DNA of 64,000 nucleotides from Pseudomonas fluorescens (GTDB taxonomy: Bacteria > Pseudomonadota > Gammaproteobacteria > Pseudomonadales > Pseudomonadaceae): NCBI RefSeq assembly GCF_902498195.1, contig NZ_CABVIY010000010.1:248001-312000 (forward strand), in the 5' to 3' direction. Positions within the stretch are counted from its first letter, which is position 1. Every line of letters starts with the position of its first letter. Both the position numbers and the translations under genes were made by a program. The notes beneath the pieces were generated by a model, which was not told the DNA's origin, made no database searches, and saw only the letters and a program-made list of their open reading frames with translations. Below, one piece after another: positions 34,874 through 43,154 of the stretch.

Positions 34874-36070
34874 ATGTCTGAGTCCACCTGCCCACCACTT
34901 AATGCGAACCTGAAACGACAACGAATCTCCCGTTTTATCCTGGTTACCTGTATCTCGTTAATCAGTTTTTTCCCGCTGAATATTCTCCTGCCTTCTTTTC
35001 CTGCCTTGGCCACGAAGTTCAACACTTCAACCGCCGAAATCGCCCTCTCCCTCAGCGTGTTCACCTTGGTTTTTTCGATTTCTCAATTAATAGCCGGCCC
35101 GCTCTCGGATAAGTGGGGGCGCAAAGAAGTGCTTCTTGGTTGCATCATAATTTCTACATTCGGCTCGATGGGTTGCGCACTGGCTAGCGACTACCTGAGC
35201 TTCCTGCTGTTTCGCGCCATCCAGGCCATCGGGTGTGGTTTTTTTGTACTGGGCCACGCCCTGGTGGAGGACCTGTTTGACGAACAGGATCGCGCTCGGG
35301 TGCGAATTTATTACATGACTTTGAGCGGCTCCTTTGTTGCGCTATCGCCTCTACTGGGCTCATGGCTGCAAACCACGTTCGACTGGCAAGGCAGTTTTTA
35401 TGGGTTTGCGCTGATGGCGCTCGGCATGTTTATCCATGCCCAACTGATACTACCTTCCAAATCAACCAGTCCCGAAAGAACACCCGTTTCAGTAATACAC
35501 ACGCTGAAATCCATCGTTGATAATCGAGACTTCATCCGCTATTGGTGGATTGCCGCGCTGGTGTTTGCTTGTTATTTCGCGTTGATCAGCGTGACACCGC
35601 TGATCTTCATGGATGAGTTAAAGCTGTCTGAGTACCAATACGCGCTGGTACTTATGGTGTATGGGGTGGCGTACCTCCTTGGTGGAATTGCCGCCACCGC
35701 CGTGCAGAAACATATCTCCCTCACTCTGCAAATCAACATCGGGCTTGGACTACTGAGTGCCGCCGGCGTGTTGCTTGCGTTGATCATCATTTATGAAGCA
35801 ATGACGACGATCACCCTGCTCATACCGATGCTAATCAGCGCTCTGGCCGTCACCCTGGTTCGACCTGCCGCCATTTCCGCGGCAATGCTGCTGTTCTCAA
35901 GCAGCGCCGGAACGGCGGCATCAGCAGGCAATAGCATCATGTTCATCACTGCCGCCGTCAGCAGCGCCGCCCTCGCACAAGCCGGCAGCAATTTGCCGAT
36001 AGCCATCGCTGTCAGCTTCATCGCCTTCAGCTTTTTGGGCTTGCTGGCCAATTTGAGGATCGGCCGGTGA
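34874..36070 (+). CDS. MFS drug-resistance-type exporter (Bcr/CflA-like)
   Basis: A roughly 398-residue transporter with 12 predicted membrane helices. Motif A between helices 2 and 3 reads GPLSDKWGRKEVLLG, and helix 4 has an R in LLFRAIQAIGCGFFV, as in 12-helix drug:H+ antiporters. I prefer the start at 34874 (MSESTCPPLN); an upstream in-frame ATG at 34844 is possible, and neither has a strong ribosome site. The coding sequence is visibly lower in GC than its neighbours, suggesting later acquisition. Substrate unknown. Confidence 0.82.
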   Translation: MSESTCPPLNANLKRQRISRFILVTCISLISFFPLNILLPSFPALATKFNTSTAEIALSLSVFTLVFSISQLIAGPLSDKWGRKEVLLGCIIISTFGSMGCALASDYLSFLLFRAIQAIGCGFFVLGHALVEDLFDEQDRARVRIYYMTLSGSFVALSPLLGSWLQTTFDWQGSFYGFALMALGMFIHAQLILPSKSTSPERTPVSVIHTLKSIVDNRDFIRYWWIAALVFACYFALISVTPLIFMDELKLSEYQYALVLMVYGVAYLLGGIAATAVQKHISLTLQINIGLGLLSAAGVLLALIIIYEAMTTITLLIPMLISALAVTLVRPAAISAAMLLFSSSAGTAASAGNSIMFITAAVSSAALAQAGSNLPIAIAVSFIAFSFLGLLANLRIGR

Positions 36071-36100
36071 CTGCGCACCGTTATCGCTTTGCAATAACGT

Positions 36101-36125
36101 AAGAGCGAGCATGCCCGCTCCTACA
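36101..36125. repeat. Imperfect REP-like palindrome after MFS gene
   Basis: AAGAGCGAGCATGCCCGCTCCTA resembles the element at 34710 with mismatches. The two thus bracket the AT-richer MFS gene. Confidence 0.55.
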
Positions 36126-36360
36126 GGGGGTTACACCTACTTGTCTGGTGAGCGGGCATTCCCTCCAGCCGCCAGCCGTGTAGAATCGCGACATTCATCG
36201 CCAGTCATCCCCCGGCGGGTTTATGAGCTCAAGCTGAAGCGCGCGGCGATCCCGCAAAGTTATCGGCAAACTTCAGGACACACGGCCATTTCCGGGTGTT
36301 CCAGACGTCAATAGAAGCTCACTTCCCTTTTGATACCTGATTAGCCGCCCGGAGTGCTTC

Positions 36361-38202
36361 ATGCCTGATTACCGCTCGAAAACATCCACCCATGGCCGCA
36401 ACATGGCCGGCGCCCGCGCACTGTGGCGCGCCACGGGGATGAAAGATGACGACTTCAAAAAGCCGATCATCGCCATTGCCAACTCCTTCACCCAGTTCGT
36501 ACCGGGCCACGTCCACCTCAAGGACCTGGGCCAACTGGTCGCCCGTGAAATCGAACGCGCCGGCGGTGTAGCCAAGGAATTCAACACCATCGCGGTCGAC
36601 GACGGCATCGCCATGGGCCACGACGGCATGCTGTATTCGCTGCCGAGCCGCGAGATCATCGCCGACTCCGTCGAGTACATGGTCAACGCCCACTGTGCCG
36701 ACGCCATCGTCTGCATTTCCAACTGCGACAAGATCACCCCTGGCATGCTGATGGCGTCCCTGCGCCTTAACATCCCGGTGATCTTCGTGTCCGGCGGCCC
36801 GATGGAAGCCGGCAAGACCAAACTGGCCAGCCACGGTCTCGACCTGGTCGACGCCATGGTGATCGCCGCCGACTCCAGCGCTTCCGACGAGAAAGTCGCG
36901 GAATACGAGCGCAGCGCCTGCCCGACCTGCGGATCGTGCTCCGGCATGTTCACCGCCAACTCGATGAACTGCCTGGTTGAAGCCCTGGGCCTGGCACTGC
37001 CGGGCAACGGTTCGACCCTGGCCACACACAGCGACCGCGAGCAGCTGTTCCTGCAGGCCGGCCGCACCATCGTCGAGCTGTGCAAGCGTTACTACGGTGA
37101 GAACGATGAGTCGGTGTTGCCGCGCAACATCGCCAACTTCCAGGCATTCGAAAACGCCATGACCCTGGACATCGCCATGGGCGGTTCCACCAACACCATC
37201 CTGCACTTGCTGGCCGCCGCCCAGGAAGCCGAGATCGATTTCGACCTGCGCGACATCGACCGTCTTTCGCGTCACGTGCCGCAACTGTGCAAGGTCGCGC
37301 CGAACATCCAGAAGTACCACATGGAAGACGTGCACCGTGCCGGCGGGATCTTCAGCATCCTCGGTTCGCTGGCCCGTGGCGGCCTGCTGCACACGCAGCT
37401 GCCGACCGTGCACAGCCGCAGCATGGAAGAAGCCATCGCCAAGTGGGACATCACCCAGACCGACGACGAAGCGGTGCATCACTTCTTCAAGGCCGGCCCG
37501 GCAGGCATCCCGACGCAAACCGCGTTCAGCCAGTCGACCCGTTGGGACACCCTGGACGACGACCGTGAAAATGGCTGCATCCGCAGTGTCGAACATGCCT
37601 ACTCGCAAGAAGGCGGCCTGGCCGTGCTGTACGGCAACATCGCCCTGGACGGTTGTGTGGTGAAGACGGCGGGTGTCGATGAGTCGATCCACGTGTTCGA
37701 AGGCAACGCCAAGATCTTTGAAAGCCAGGACAGCGCCGTGCGCGGCATCCTCGCCGACGAAGTGAAGGAAGGCGACATCGTCATCATTCGCTACGAAGGT
37801 CCGAAAGGCGGCCCGGGCATGCAGGAAATGCTCTACCCGACCTCCTACCTGAAATCCAAAGGCCTGGGCAAAGCCTGCGCCTTGCTCACCGACGGCCGTT
37901 TCTCCGGCGGCACCTCGGGCCTGTCCATCGGCCACGCTTCGCCCGAAGCGGCTGCCGGCGGTGCGATCGGTCTGGTGCAGGACGGCGACAAAGTGCTGAT
38001 CGACATTCCGAACCGCTCGATCAACCTGTTGGTCAGCGACGAAGAACTGGCGGCACGCCGGGTCGAGCAGGACAAGAAAGGCTGGAAACCGGTGGAAGTG
38101 CGCCCACGTAAAGTGACCACCGCGCTGAAAGCCTACGCCCTGCTGGCGACCAGCGCCGACAAGGGTGCGGTGCGTAACAAGGCGATGCTGGACGGGCTCT
38201 AA
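36361..38202 (+). CDS. ilvD: Dihydroxy-acid dehydratase IlvD
   Basis: Dehydrates 2,3-dihydroxy acids to 2-oxo acids in valine, isoleucine and leucine synthesis; an Fe-S enzyme. The 613-residue length is typical of the E. coli type. Cluster cysteines are in CISNCDKITPGM and SACPTCGSCSGMFTANSM; the C-terminal signature includes LTDGRFSGGTSGLSIGHASPEA. It is monocistronic, with its own terminator downstream. Confidence 0.98.
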   Translation: MPDYRSKTSTHGRNMAGARALWRATGMKDDDFKKPIIAIANSFTQFVPGHVHLKDLGQLVAREIERAGGVAKEFNTIAVDDGIAMGHDGMLYSLPSREIIADSVEYMVNAHCADAIVCISNCDKITPGMLMASLRLNIPVIFVSGGPMEAGKTKLASHGLDLVDAMVIAADSSASDEKVAEYERSACPTCGSCSGMFTANSMNCLVEALGLALPGNGSTLATHSDREQLFLQAGRTIVELCKRYYGENDESVLPRNIANFQAFENAMTLDIAMGGSTNTILHLLAAAQEAEIDFDLRDIDRLSRHVPQLCKVAPNIQKYHMEDVHRAGGIFSILGSLARGGLLHTQLPTVHSRSMEEAIAKWDITQTDDEAVHHFFKAGPAGIPTQTAFSQSTRWDTLDDDRENGCIRSVEHAYSQEGGLAVLYGNIALDGCVVKTAGVDESIHVFEGNAKIFESQDSAVRGILADEVKEGDIVIIRYEGPKGGPGMQEMLYPTSYLKSKGLGKACALLTDGRFSGGTSGLSIGHASPEAAAGGAIGLVQDGDKVLIDIPNRSINLLVSDEELAARRVEQDKKGWKPVEVRPRKVTTALKAYALLATSADKGAVRNKAMLDGL

Positions 38203-38220
38203 GCCTTAACCGTCGAACAA

Positions 38221-38254
38221 AAAATGCCCCGCCAAGTGCGGGGCATTTTGTTTT
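38221..38254 (+). terminator. Intrinsic terminator of ilvD
   Basis: The stem AAAATGCCCCGC...GCGGGGCATTTT followed by GTTTT lies 19 bases after the ilvD stop. The flanking A and T runs would permit activity in both directions. Confidence 0.9.
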
Positions 38255-38264
38255 CACCGAGCCC

Positions 38265-38350
38265 CTGTAGGAGCTGCCGAAGGCTGCGATCTTTTGATTT
38301 TGATTTTTAAAAGCAAGATCAAAAGATCGCAGCCTTCGGCAGCTCCTACA
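38265..38350. repeat. REP inverted pair, TAGGAGCTGCCGAAGGCTG type
   Basis: Two long inverted arms (about 38265-38300 and 38316-38350) form an extended hairpin between the convergent ilvD and pchP-like genes. Confidence 0.88.
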
Positions 38351-38367
38351 AATGAATCCAATCAGCC

Positions 38368-39423
38368 TTACTGAATCTCTTCAGGCTTGACGATCACCCA
38401 ATTCTTGTCCGCCGTCACCGGCAGCCCTTCCTTGGCCTGGGCCGCGGCGTGCTTGGCCATCATGCCGTTGATCTGGGTCATGTACTTGTCCTTGCGATTG
38501 ACCCACAGGTGGATGCCGCCCTTGGCCACGTCGACATCATGGAACAGCATGTAGCCGTCGCTGGTCGGGGTATCGCCGCCGACGAGGACCGGTTTTTTCC
38601 ATTCATCGATGTAGGTCAGGATCGCCGCGTGTTTGCCCGCCATCCAGGTCGCCGGGGTCCACAGGTACGGGGTCAGTTCCAGGCCGAGGTTGGCCTTCTC
38701 GTCATATTTGCCGGCGGTGATCTGCTTGCGCGCGGTGGTCAGCTCGCCGGTCTTTTGATCCTTGAGCAGCAGCGACACGCCGATGACATTCTGCGGCTTG
38801 ACGTTGTAGCCGTACTTCGGATCGGCCGCGACCATGCGCACCAGCTCTTCGGAGGCCGCGGTCATGACGTAGACCTCGATGCCGTTCTCCATCAGCTTGT
38901 TGTACAGCTCTTGCTGGCCGGTGAAGATTTTCGGCGGGTTGACGTCGAGGTTCTTGACCACGTCGCCTTCGTAATAGGTGGCGGGCACCGGTTTGCCGGA
39001 AGCCATCAACTCATCGACGTAGCCCTTGAGTTCCTTGAGGGTGAAGCCGGAAAACACCTGGGCGACCCACGGATAGCAGACCATGTCGTCGACTTCACAG
39101 AGGCGGTAGTAGTAGCTGAACAGGCTTTCCTTGTGGTCGGCGGTGTCCTTGAACGGCATCAGCTTCAGGGAGGGGTCGAGTTTGTCGCGGGTGATCAGGC
39201 CCTTGTTCTCCATGAACGGCAACAACGACTCTTCGAGGTCATAGCGGTAACTGGTGTTGTCCATGTCGAACACCGCGTAGTTACCCTTGTTGGCGTTGGC
39301 GGCGATCATCGCGTCCAGCGCCTTGGCCTGATCGGCCGGCCAGTGTTTCAAATCCGTGGCGAATACCTGGCCGGCGAGGCCAAGGCAAAGAGCTGCAGCC
39401 AGTAATTTCGGTGCAAACTTCAT
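38368..39423 (-). CDS. pchP: Periplasmic phosphorylcholine phosphatase (PchP-like, HAD family)
   Basis: A 351-residue exported HAD phosphatase. A signal peptide ends at VFA (about residue 22). HAD motif I is D53-M-D55-N-T, motif II is in VMTAASEE, a lysine lies in TARKQI, and motif III/IV is GDTPTSD. These match the motifs described for P. aeruginosa PchP, which hydrolyses phosphorylcholine released from host lipids. I use the start at 39423. It is divergent from tcyP. The identity is by recalled motifs; a generic HAD phosphatase is the fallback. Confidence 0.8.
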   Translation of the reverse strand: MKFAPKLLAAALCLGLAGQVFATDLKHWPADQAKALDAMIAANANKGNYAVFDMDNTSYRYDLEESLLPFMENKGLITRDKLDPSLKLMPFKDTADHKESLFSYYYRLCEVDDMVCYPWVAQVFSGFTLKELKGYVDELMASGKPVPATYYEGDVVKNLDVNPPKIFTGQQELYNKLMENGIEVYVMTAASEELVRMVAADPKYGYNVKPQNVIGVSLLLKDQKTGELTTARKQITAGKYDEKANLGLELTPYLWTPATWMAGKHAAILTYIDEWKKPVLVGGDTPTSDGYMLFHDVDVAKGGIHLWVNRKDKYMTQINGMMAKHAAAQAKEGLPVTADKNWVIVKPEEIQ

Positions 39424-39468
39424 CGACTTTCTCCCTGAATGAAAGACATCGACGCTATCAAATAAGTG

Positions 39469-39487
39469 TGACAGTCCCCGTCTGTCA
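39469..39487. promoter_or_regulatory. Perfect 6-bp dyad in the pchP-tcyP divergent region
   Basis: TGACAG-TCCCCGT-CTGTCA lies 45 bases upstream of the pchP start. Its placement suits an operator or activator site for pchP. The binding protein is unknown. Confidence 0.35.
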
Positions 39488-39662
39488 GCGACCGCCAACG
39501 AGCCTATCGCGCCAGCCGTATTCCCAAAAGCGACACCGGCTTATTCCAAAAACGACAGTTTCAAGACGTTTTTGATATTAAATCATTAGATTTCAAGCTG
39601 TTAGGCTTGCCGGTTCGCAGCTGCCCCGGAAGGCAGTTGGCACATGTCTAATGGGAGTTCCA

Positions 39663-41054
39663 ATGAATCTGCCGCTGATTCTCAATCTGCTGGTGTTCCT
39701 CGCCCTGCTCTTCGGCTTGGCGCAAACCCGCCACACCACCTGGAGCCTGGCAAAGAAAGTCCTGCTCGCTTTGGTGCTGGGCGTGGTGTTCGGTGTCGCG
39801 CTGCATACGGTCTACGGGACTGGTCATCCAGTGCTGAAAGCTTCGATCGGCTGGTTCGATCTGGTGGGCAACGGTTATGTGCAATTGCTGCAAATGATCG
39901 TCATCCCGCTGGTGTTCGCCTCGATCCTCAGCGCCGTGGCCCGCCTGCACAATGCTTCGTCGCTGGGCAAAATCAGCTTCCTGACCATCGGCACGCTGCT
40001 GTTCACCACCGCCATCGCGGCGCTGATCGGCATCGGCCTGACCAACCTCTTCGGCCTCACGGCCGAGGGCCTGGTGGCCGGCACCCAGGAAATGGCCCGT
40101 CTGCAAACCATCCAGACGGACTACGCGGGCAAGGTCGCCGACCTGAATGTGCCGCAACTGCTGCTGTCGTTCATTCCGCAAAACCCGTTCGCCGACCTGG
40201 CGCGGGCCAAGCCGACGTCGATCATCAGCGTGGTGATCTTCGCTGCGTTCCTCGGCGTCGCAGCGCTGCAGTTGCTCAAAGATGACGTGGATAAAGGTCA
40301 GAAAGTGATCAACGCCATCGACACCCTGCAAGCCTGGGTGATGCGCCTGGTGCGCCTGGTGATGAAGTTGACACCGTACGGCGTGCTGGCGCTGATGACC
40401 AAAGTGGTCGCCGGTTCCAACCTGCAAGACATCATCAAGCTGGGCAGTTTCGTGGTGGTGTCCTACATCGGCCTGGGCCTGATGTTTGTCGTCCATGGCC
40501 TGCTGGTGTCGGCCGCCGGGATCAACCCGCTGCGCTTCTTCCGCAAGATCTGGCCAGTGCTGACATTCGCCTTCACCAGCCGTTCGAGCGCCGCGACCAT
40601 TCCGCTGAGCATCGAAGCGCAGACCAGCCGCCTGGGCATCCCACAGTCGGTCGCCAGTTTCGCTGCGTCGTTCGGCGCGACCATTGGCCAGAACGGCTGT
40701 GCCGGTCTGTACCCGGCGATGTTGGCCGTGATGGTTGCGCCAACCGTGGGCATCAATCCGCTGGACCCGTTGTGGATCGCGACGCTGGTGGCGATTGTGA
40801 CGCTGAGTTCGGCCGGTGTGGCCGGGGTGGGCGGCGGTGCGACCTTTGCCGCACTGATCGTGCTGCCGGCGATGGGGTTGCCGGTGTCACTGGTGGCGTT
40901 GCTGATTTCGGTCGAGCCGTTGATTGATATGGGGCGTACAGCGTTGAACGTGAGTGGCTCGATCACGGCCGGTGCGATGACCAGCCAGGTGATGCAGCAG
41001 ACGGATAAAGCAGTGCTGGATGCGGATGAGCATTCGGCGTTGGCGCACGCGTAG
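39663..41054 (+). CDS. tcyP: L-cystine:proton/sodium symporter TcyP (YdjN type)
   Basis: A 463-residue member of the dicarboxylate/amino acid:cation symporter family with about eight to ten helices and two re-entrant hairpins. Signature segments are NGYVQLLQMIVIPLVFASILSA, TFAFTSRSSAATIPLS and GATIGQNGCAGLYPAML, ending with EPLIDMGRTALNVSGSITAG, which agree closely with E. coli YdjN/TcyP as I recall it. The start at 39663 has a GGGAG site 5 bases upstream. The TAG stop (41052-41054) is contributed by a REP element. Confidence 0.93.
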   Translation: MNLPLILNLLVFLALLFGLAQTRHTTWSLAKKVLLALVLGVVFGVALHTVYGTGHPVLKASIGWFDLVGNGYVQLLQMIVIPLVFASILSAVARLHNASSLGKISFLTIGTLLFTTAIAALIGIGLTNLFGLTAEGLVAGTQEMARLQTIQTDYAGKVADLNVPQLLLSFIPQNPFADLARAKPTSIISVVIFAAFLGVAALQLLKDDVDKGQKVINAIDTLQAWVMRLVRLVMKLTPYGVLALMTKVVAGSNLQDIIKLGSFVVVSYIGLGLMFVVHGLLVSAAGINPLRFFRKIWPVLTFAFTSRSSAATIPLSIEAQTSRLGIPQSVASFAASFGATIGQNGCAGLYPAMLAVMVAPTVGINPLDPLWIATLVAIVTLSSAGVAGVGGGATFAALIVLPAMGLPVSLVALLISVEPLIDMGRTALNVSGSITAGAMTSQVMQQTDKAVLDADEHSALAHA

Positions 41055-41173
41055 GAGCTGCCGCAGGCTGCGATCTTTTCGCGGCCAGCAAAGATCAAAA
41101 GATCGCAGGCTTCGCCAGCTCCTACAGGGTTCTATGCGGACTCTGTAGGAGCTGCCGCAGGCTGCGATCTTTT
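41052..41173. repeat. Cluster of three REP copies filling the tcyP-folA gap
   Basis: Three TAGGAGCTGCCGCAGGCTG-type copies in +, -, + orientation begin at 41052, about 41100-41124 and 41146. The first base triplet is the tcyP stop and the last bases touch the folA stop (41172-41174), so the whole convergent gap is REP sequence. Confidence 0.9.
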
Positions 41174-41684
41174 AGGCTTTTTCCCAAACCTCGAAGTTGT
41201 ACGCCGGCTTGTCACCCTCCGGCGGATTTGGCACATCTGAAACCAGTTTCCATTCCTTCAAATCAAACGCCGGAAACCACGCATCCCCCTCCGGGCTCAA
41301 CGCCACGCGCGTCAGATACAACCGATCCGCCTGCGCCAACCCCTGCGCATACAACTGCGCCCCGCCAATCAGCATCAGCTCATCGACGCCCTGCGCTTTC
41401 GCCCATTCTTCGGCGCGAGCCACGGCGGCTTCCAGCGACGGGTAAACCTCCGCGCCTTCCAGCACCAGGTCCGCCTGACGGCTGACCACGATGTTCAAGC
41501 GCCCCGGCAACGGACGACCGAGGGAATCCCAGGTCTTGCGACCCATGATGATCGGCTTGCCCAGGGTGGTGGCCTTGAAGTATTTGAAATCCCCCGGCAA
41601 GTGCCAGGGCATGCTGTTGTCGACGCCGATCACACGGTTTTCACCGAGGGCTGCGATCAGGCTTAAGGGGAGTGATTTAGTCAT
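41172..41684 (-). CDS. folA: Dihydrofolate reductase
   Basis: Reduces dihydrofolate to tetrahydrofolate with NADPH; target of trimethoprim. The 170-residue protein has LIAALGENRVIGVDNSMPWHLPGDFKYFK at the N-terminus (the Met20-type loop and the catalytic Asp region) and MGRKTWDSLGRPLPGR for NADPH binding. The stop lies at the edge of a REP copy. thyA, its metabolic partner, is about 13 kb away on the same strand. Confidence 0.96.
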   Translation of the reverse strand: MTKSLPLSLIAALGENRVIGVDNSMPWHLPGDFKYFKATTLGKPIIMGRKTWDSLGRPLPGRLNIVVSRQADLVLEGAEVYPSLEAAVARAEEWAKAQGVDELMLIGGAQLYAQGLAQADRLYLTRVALSPEGDAWFPAFDLKEWKLVSDVPNPPEGDKPAYNFEVWEKA

Positions 41685-41783
41685 GCCGGCGAGGATACCA
41701 GAGGCTCGGCTTCTCGCAACGTAGCCCCCCGACCAGCGCCACAGCGGTTATGCTCACAGCTCAATTAAGCGACGGGATGCCGC

Positions 41784-43154
41784 GTGACTGAACTGAATAA
41801 ACTCTGGCTGACAGAAACCATCCGCCTGCGCGAAGAACACGCCGGCCCCCTGGACGATCTGGAAGCCAATCGCCTGGCCCGCAGCGCGGGTGGCGACTTG
41901 CCGACACGCATTCAACGCCGGGCCCTGTGGCTGGCCGAACGGGATGGCTTGAGCGATGCGCTCAAACACTGGCTGCAAGGTGCGCGACTGGCGCTGATGG
42001 TGCTGGCGGTGTTGGCCGTGGTCAGCGGCGCCGGCCTGGCCTTTGCCGCTTTGGGTGACGGACAGGCGCCGGTCAATGTCTTCTGGGCCTTGGGCAGCCT
42101 GCTCGGGCTGAATCTGATCCTGCTGTTGAGTTGGGCGTTCGGCCTGGTGTTTGCCGGCGAACACGGCGCCAGCCTTGGACGCCTGTGGTTGTGGCTCAGC
42201 GAAAAACTCGCGCGGGACGCAAAAGCCGCACAATTGGCACCCGCCCTGCTCTTGTTGCTGCAACGACAGAAACTCAACCGCTGGGCCATCGGCGTGCTGG
42301 TCAATAGCTTGTGGTTGCTGGCGATGCTCAGTGCGCTGGTGATGCTGCTGACGTTGATGGCCACCCGGCGCTACGGATTCGTCTGGGAAACCACCATCCT
42401 CGGCGCAGACACTTTTATCACCCTGACTCAAGGCCTCGGCACCCTGCCGGCTTTGCTCGGTTTCAGTGTGCCCTCGGTCGAGATGATCCGCGCCAGTGGC
42501 GACGCCGCGCTGAACATCGAAAGCGCCCGGCAGGCCTGGGCCGCTTGGCTGGTTGGGGTGTTGCTGGTGTACGGCGTGTTGCCGCGCCTATTGCTGGCGC
42601 TGTTTTGCCTGTGGCGCTGGAAAACCGGCCGGGCAGCCTTGCATCTCGATTTGAACCTGCCCGGCTACGCGCAACTGCGCGAGCGTCTGATGCCCACCAG
42701 CGAACGCCTGGGCATCAGCGATGCGGCGCCCGAGCAACTTCACCGGGTCGAAAGCGGGGTCAGCGAGTCGCAGAGCGAGGGCGCCTTGTTGGTGGCCATC
42801 GAACTGGACGACCAGCGTCCATGGCCGCCGCCACTGCCGAAAAACGTAAGTAACGCCGGCATCCTCGACAGCCGCGAATCGCGCAACAAGCTGCTCGAAC
42901 AATTGAGCCGCTTCCCCCCGGCCCGCCTGGCCATCGCCTGCGATCCGCGACGTTCACCGGATCGCGGCAGCCTGGCGTTGATCGCCGAACTGGCCCGCAA
43001 CGCCAGCGCCACCCGCGTCTGGCTGCTGCAGGCGCCGCCCGGTGAAGCGCTGGATGCTGATCGCCTCGGTGATTGGCATGCCGCCCTGCAACAGCTGGAG
43101 CTTCCATTCGCCGATTGTGCGCCGTTGAATTGGCTGGAGACGGGCCATGACTAA
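41784..43154 (+). CDS. DUF2868 membrane protein
   Basis: A 456-residue protein with a hydrophilic N-terminus (about residues 1-60), then four or five hydrophobic helices (clusters near residues 68-90, 95-120, 170-195 and 250-280), and a hydrophilic C-terminal domain of about 150 residues. The function is unknown. The last 8 bases overlap the downstream GTPase gene, so the two proteins are probably made together and work together. Divergent from folA. Confidence 0.82.
   Translation: MTELNKLWLTETIRLREEHAGPLDDLEANRLARSAGGDLPTRIQRRALWLAERDGLSDALKHWLQGARLALMVLAVLAVVSGAGLAFAALGDGQAPVNVFWALGSLLGLNLILLLSWAFGLVFAGEHGASLGRLWLWLSEKLARDAKAAQLAPALLLLLQRQKLNRWAIGVLVNSLWLLAMLSALVMLLTLMATRRYGFVWETTILGADTFITLTQGLGTLPALLGFSVPSVEMIRASGDAALNIESARQAWAAWLVGVLLVYGVLPRLLLALFCLWRWKTGRAALHLDLNLPGYAQLRERLMPTSERLGISDAAPEQLHRVESGVSESQSEGALLVAIELDDQRPWPPPLPKNVSNAGILDSRESRNKLLEQLSRFPPARLAIACDPRRSPDRGSLALIAELARNASATRVWLLQAPPGEALDADRLGDWHAALQQLELPFADCAPLNWLETGHD

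Noticed and set aside
36319..37935. Long open frame antisense to ilvD (about 538 codons)
   Set aside because: It mirrors the codon periodicity of ilvD, a certain gene, has no recognisable domain, and its translation is rich in Gly, Ala, His, Gln and Val as expected of a high-GC shadow frame.
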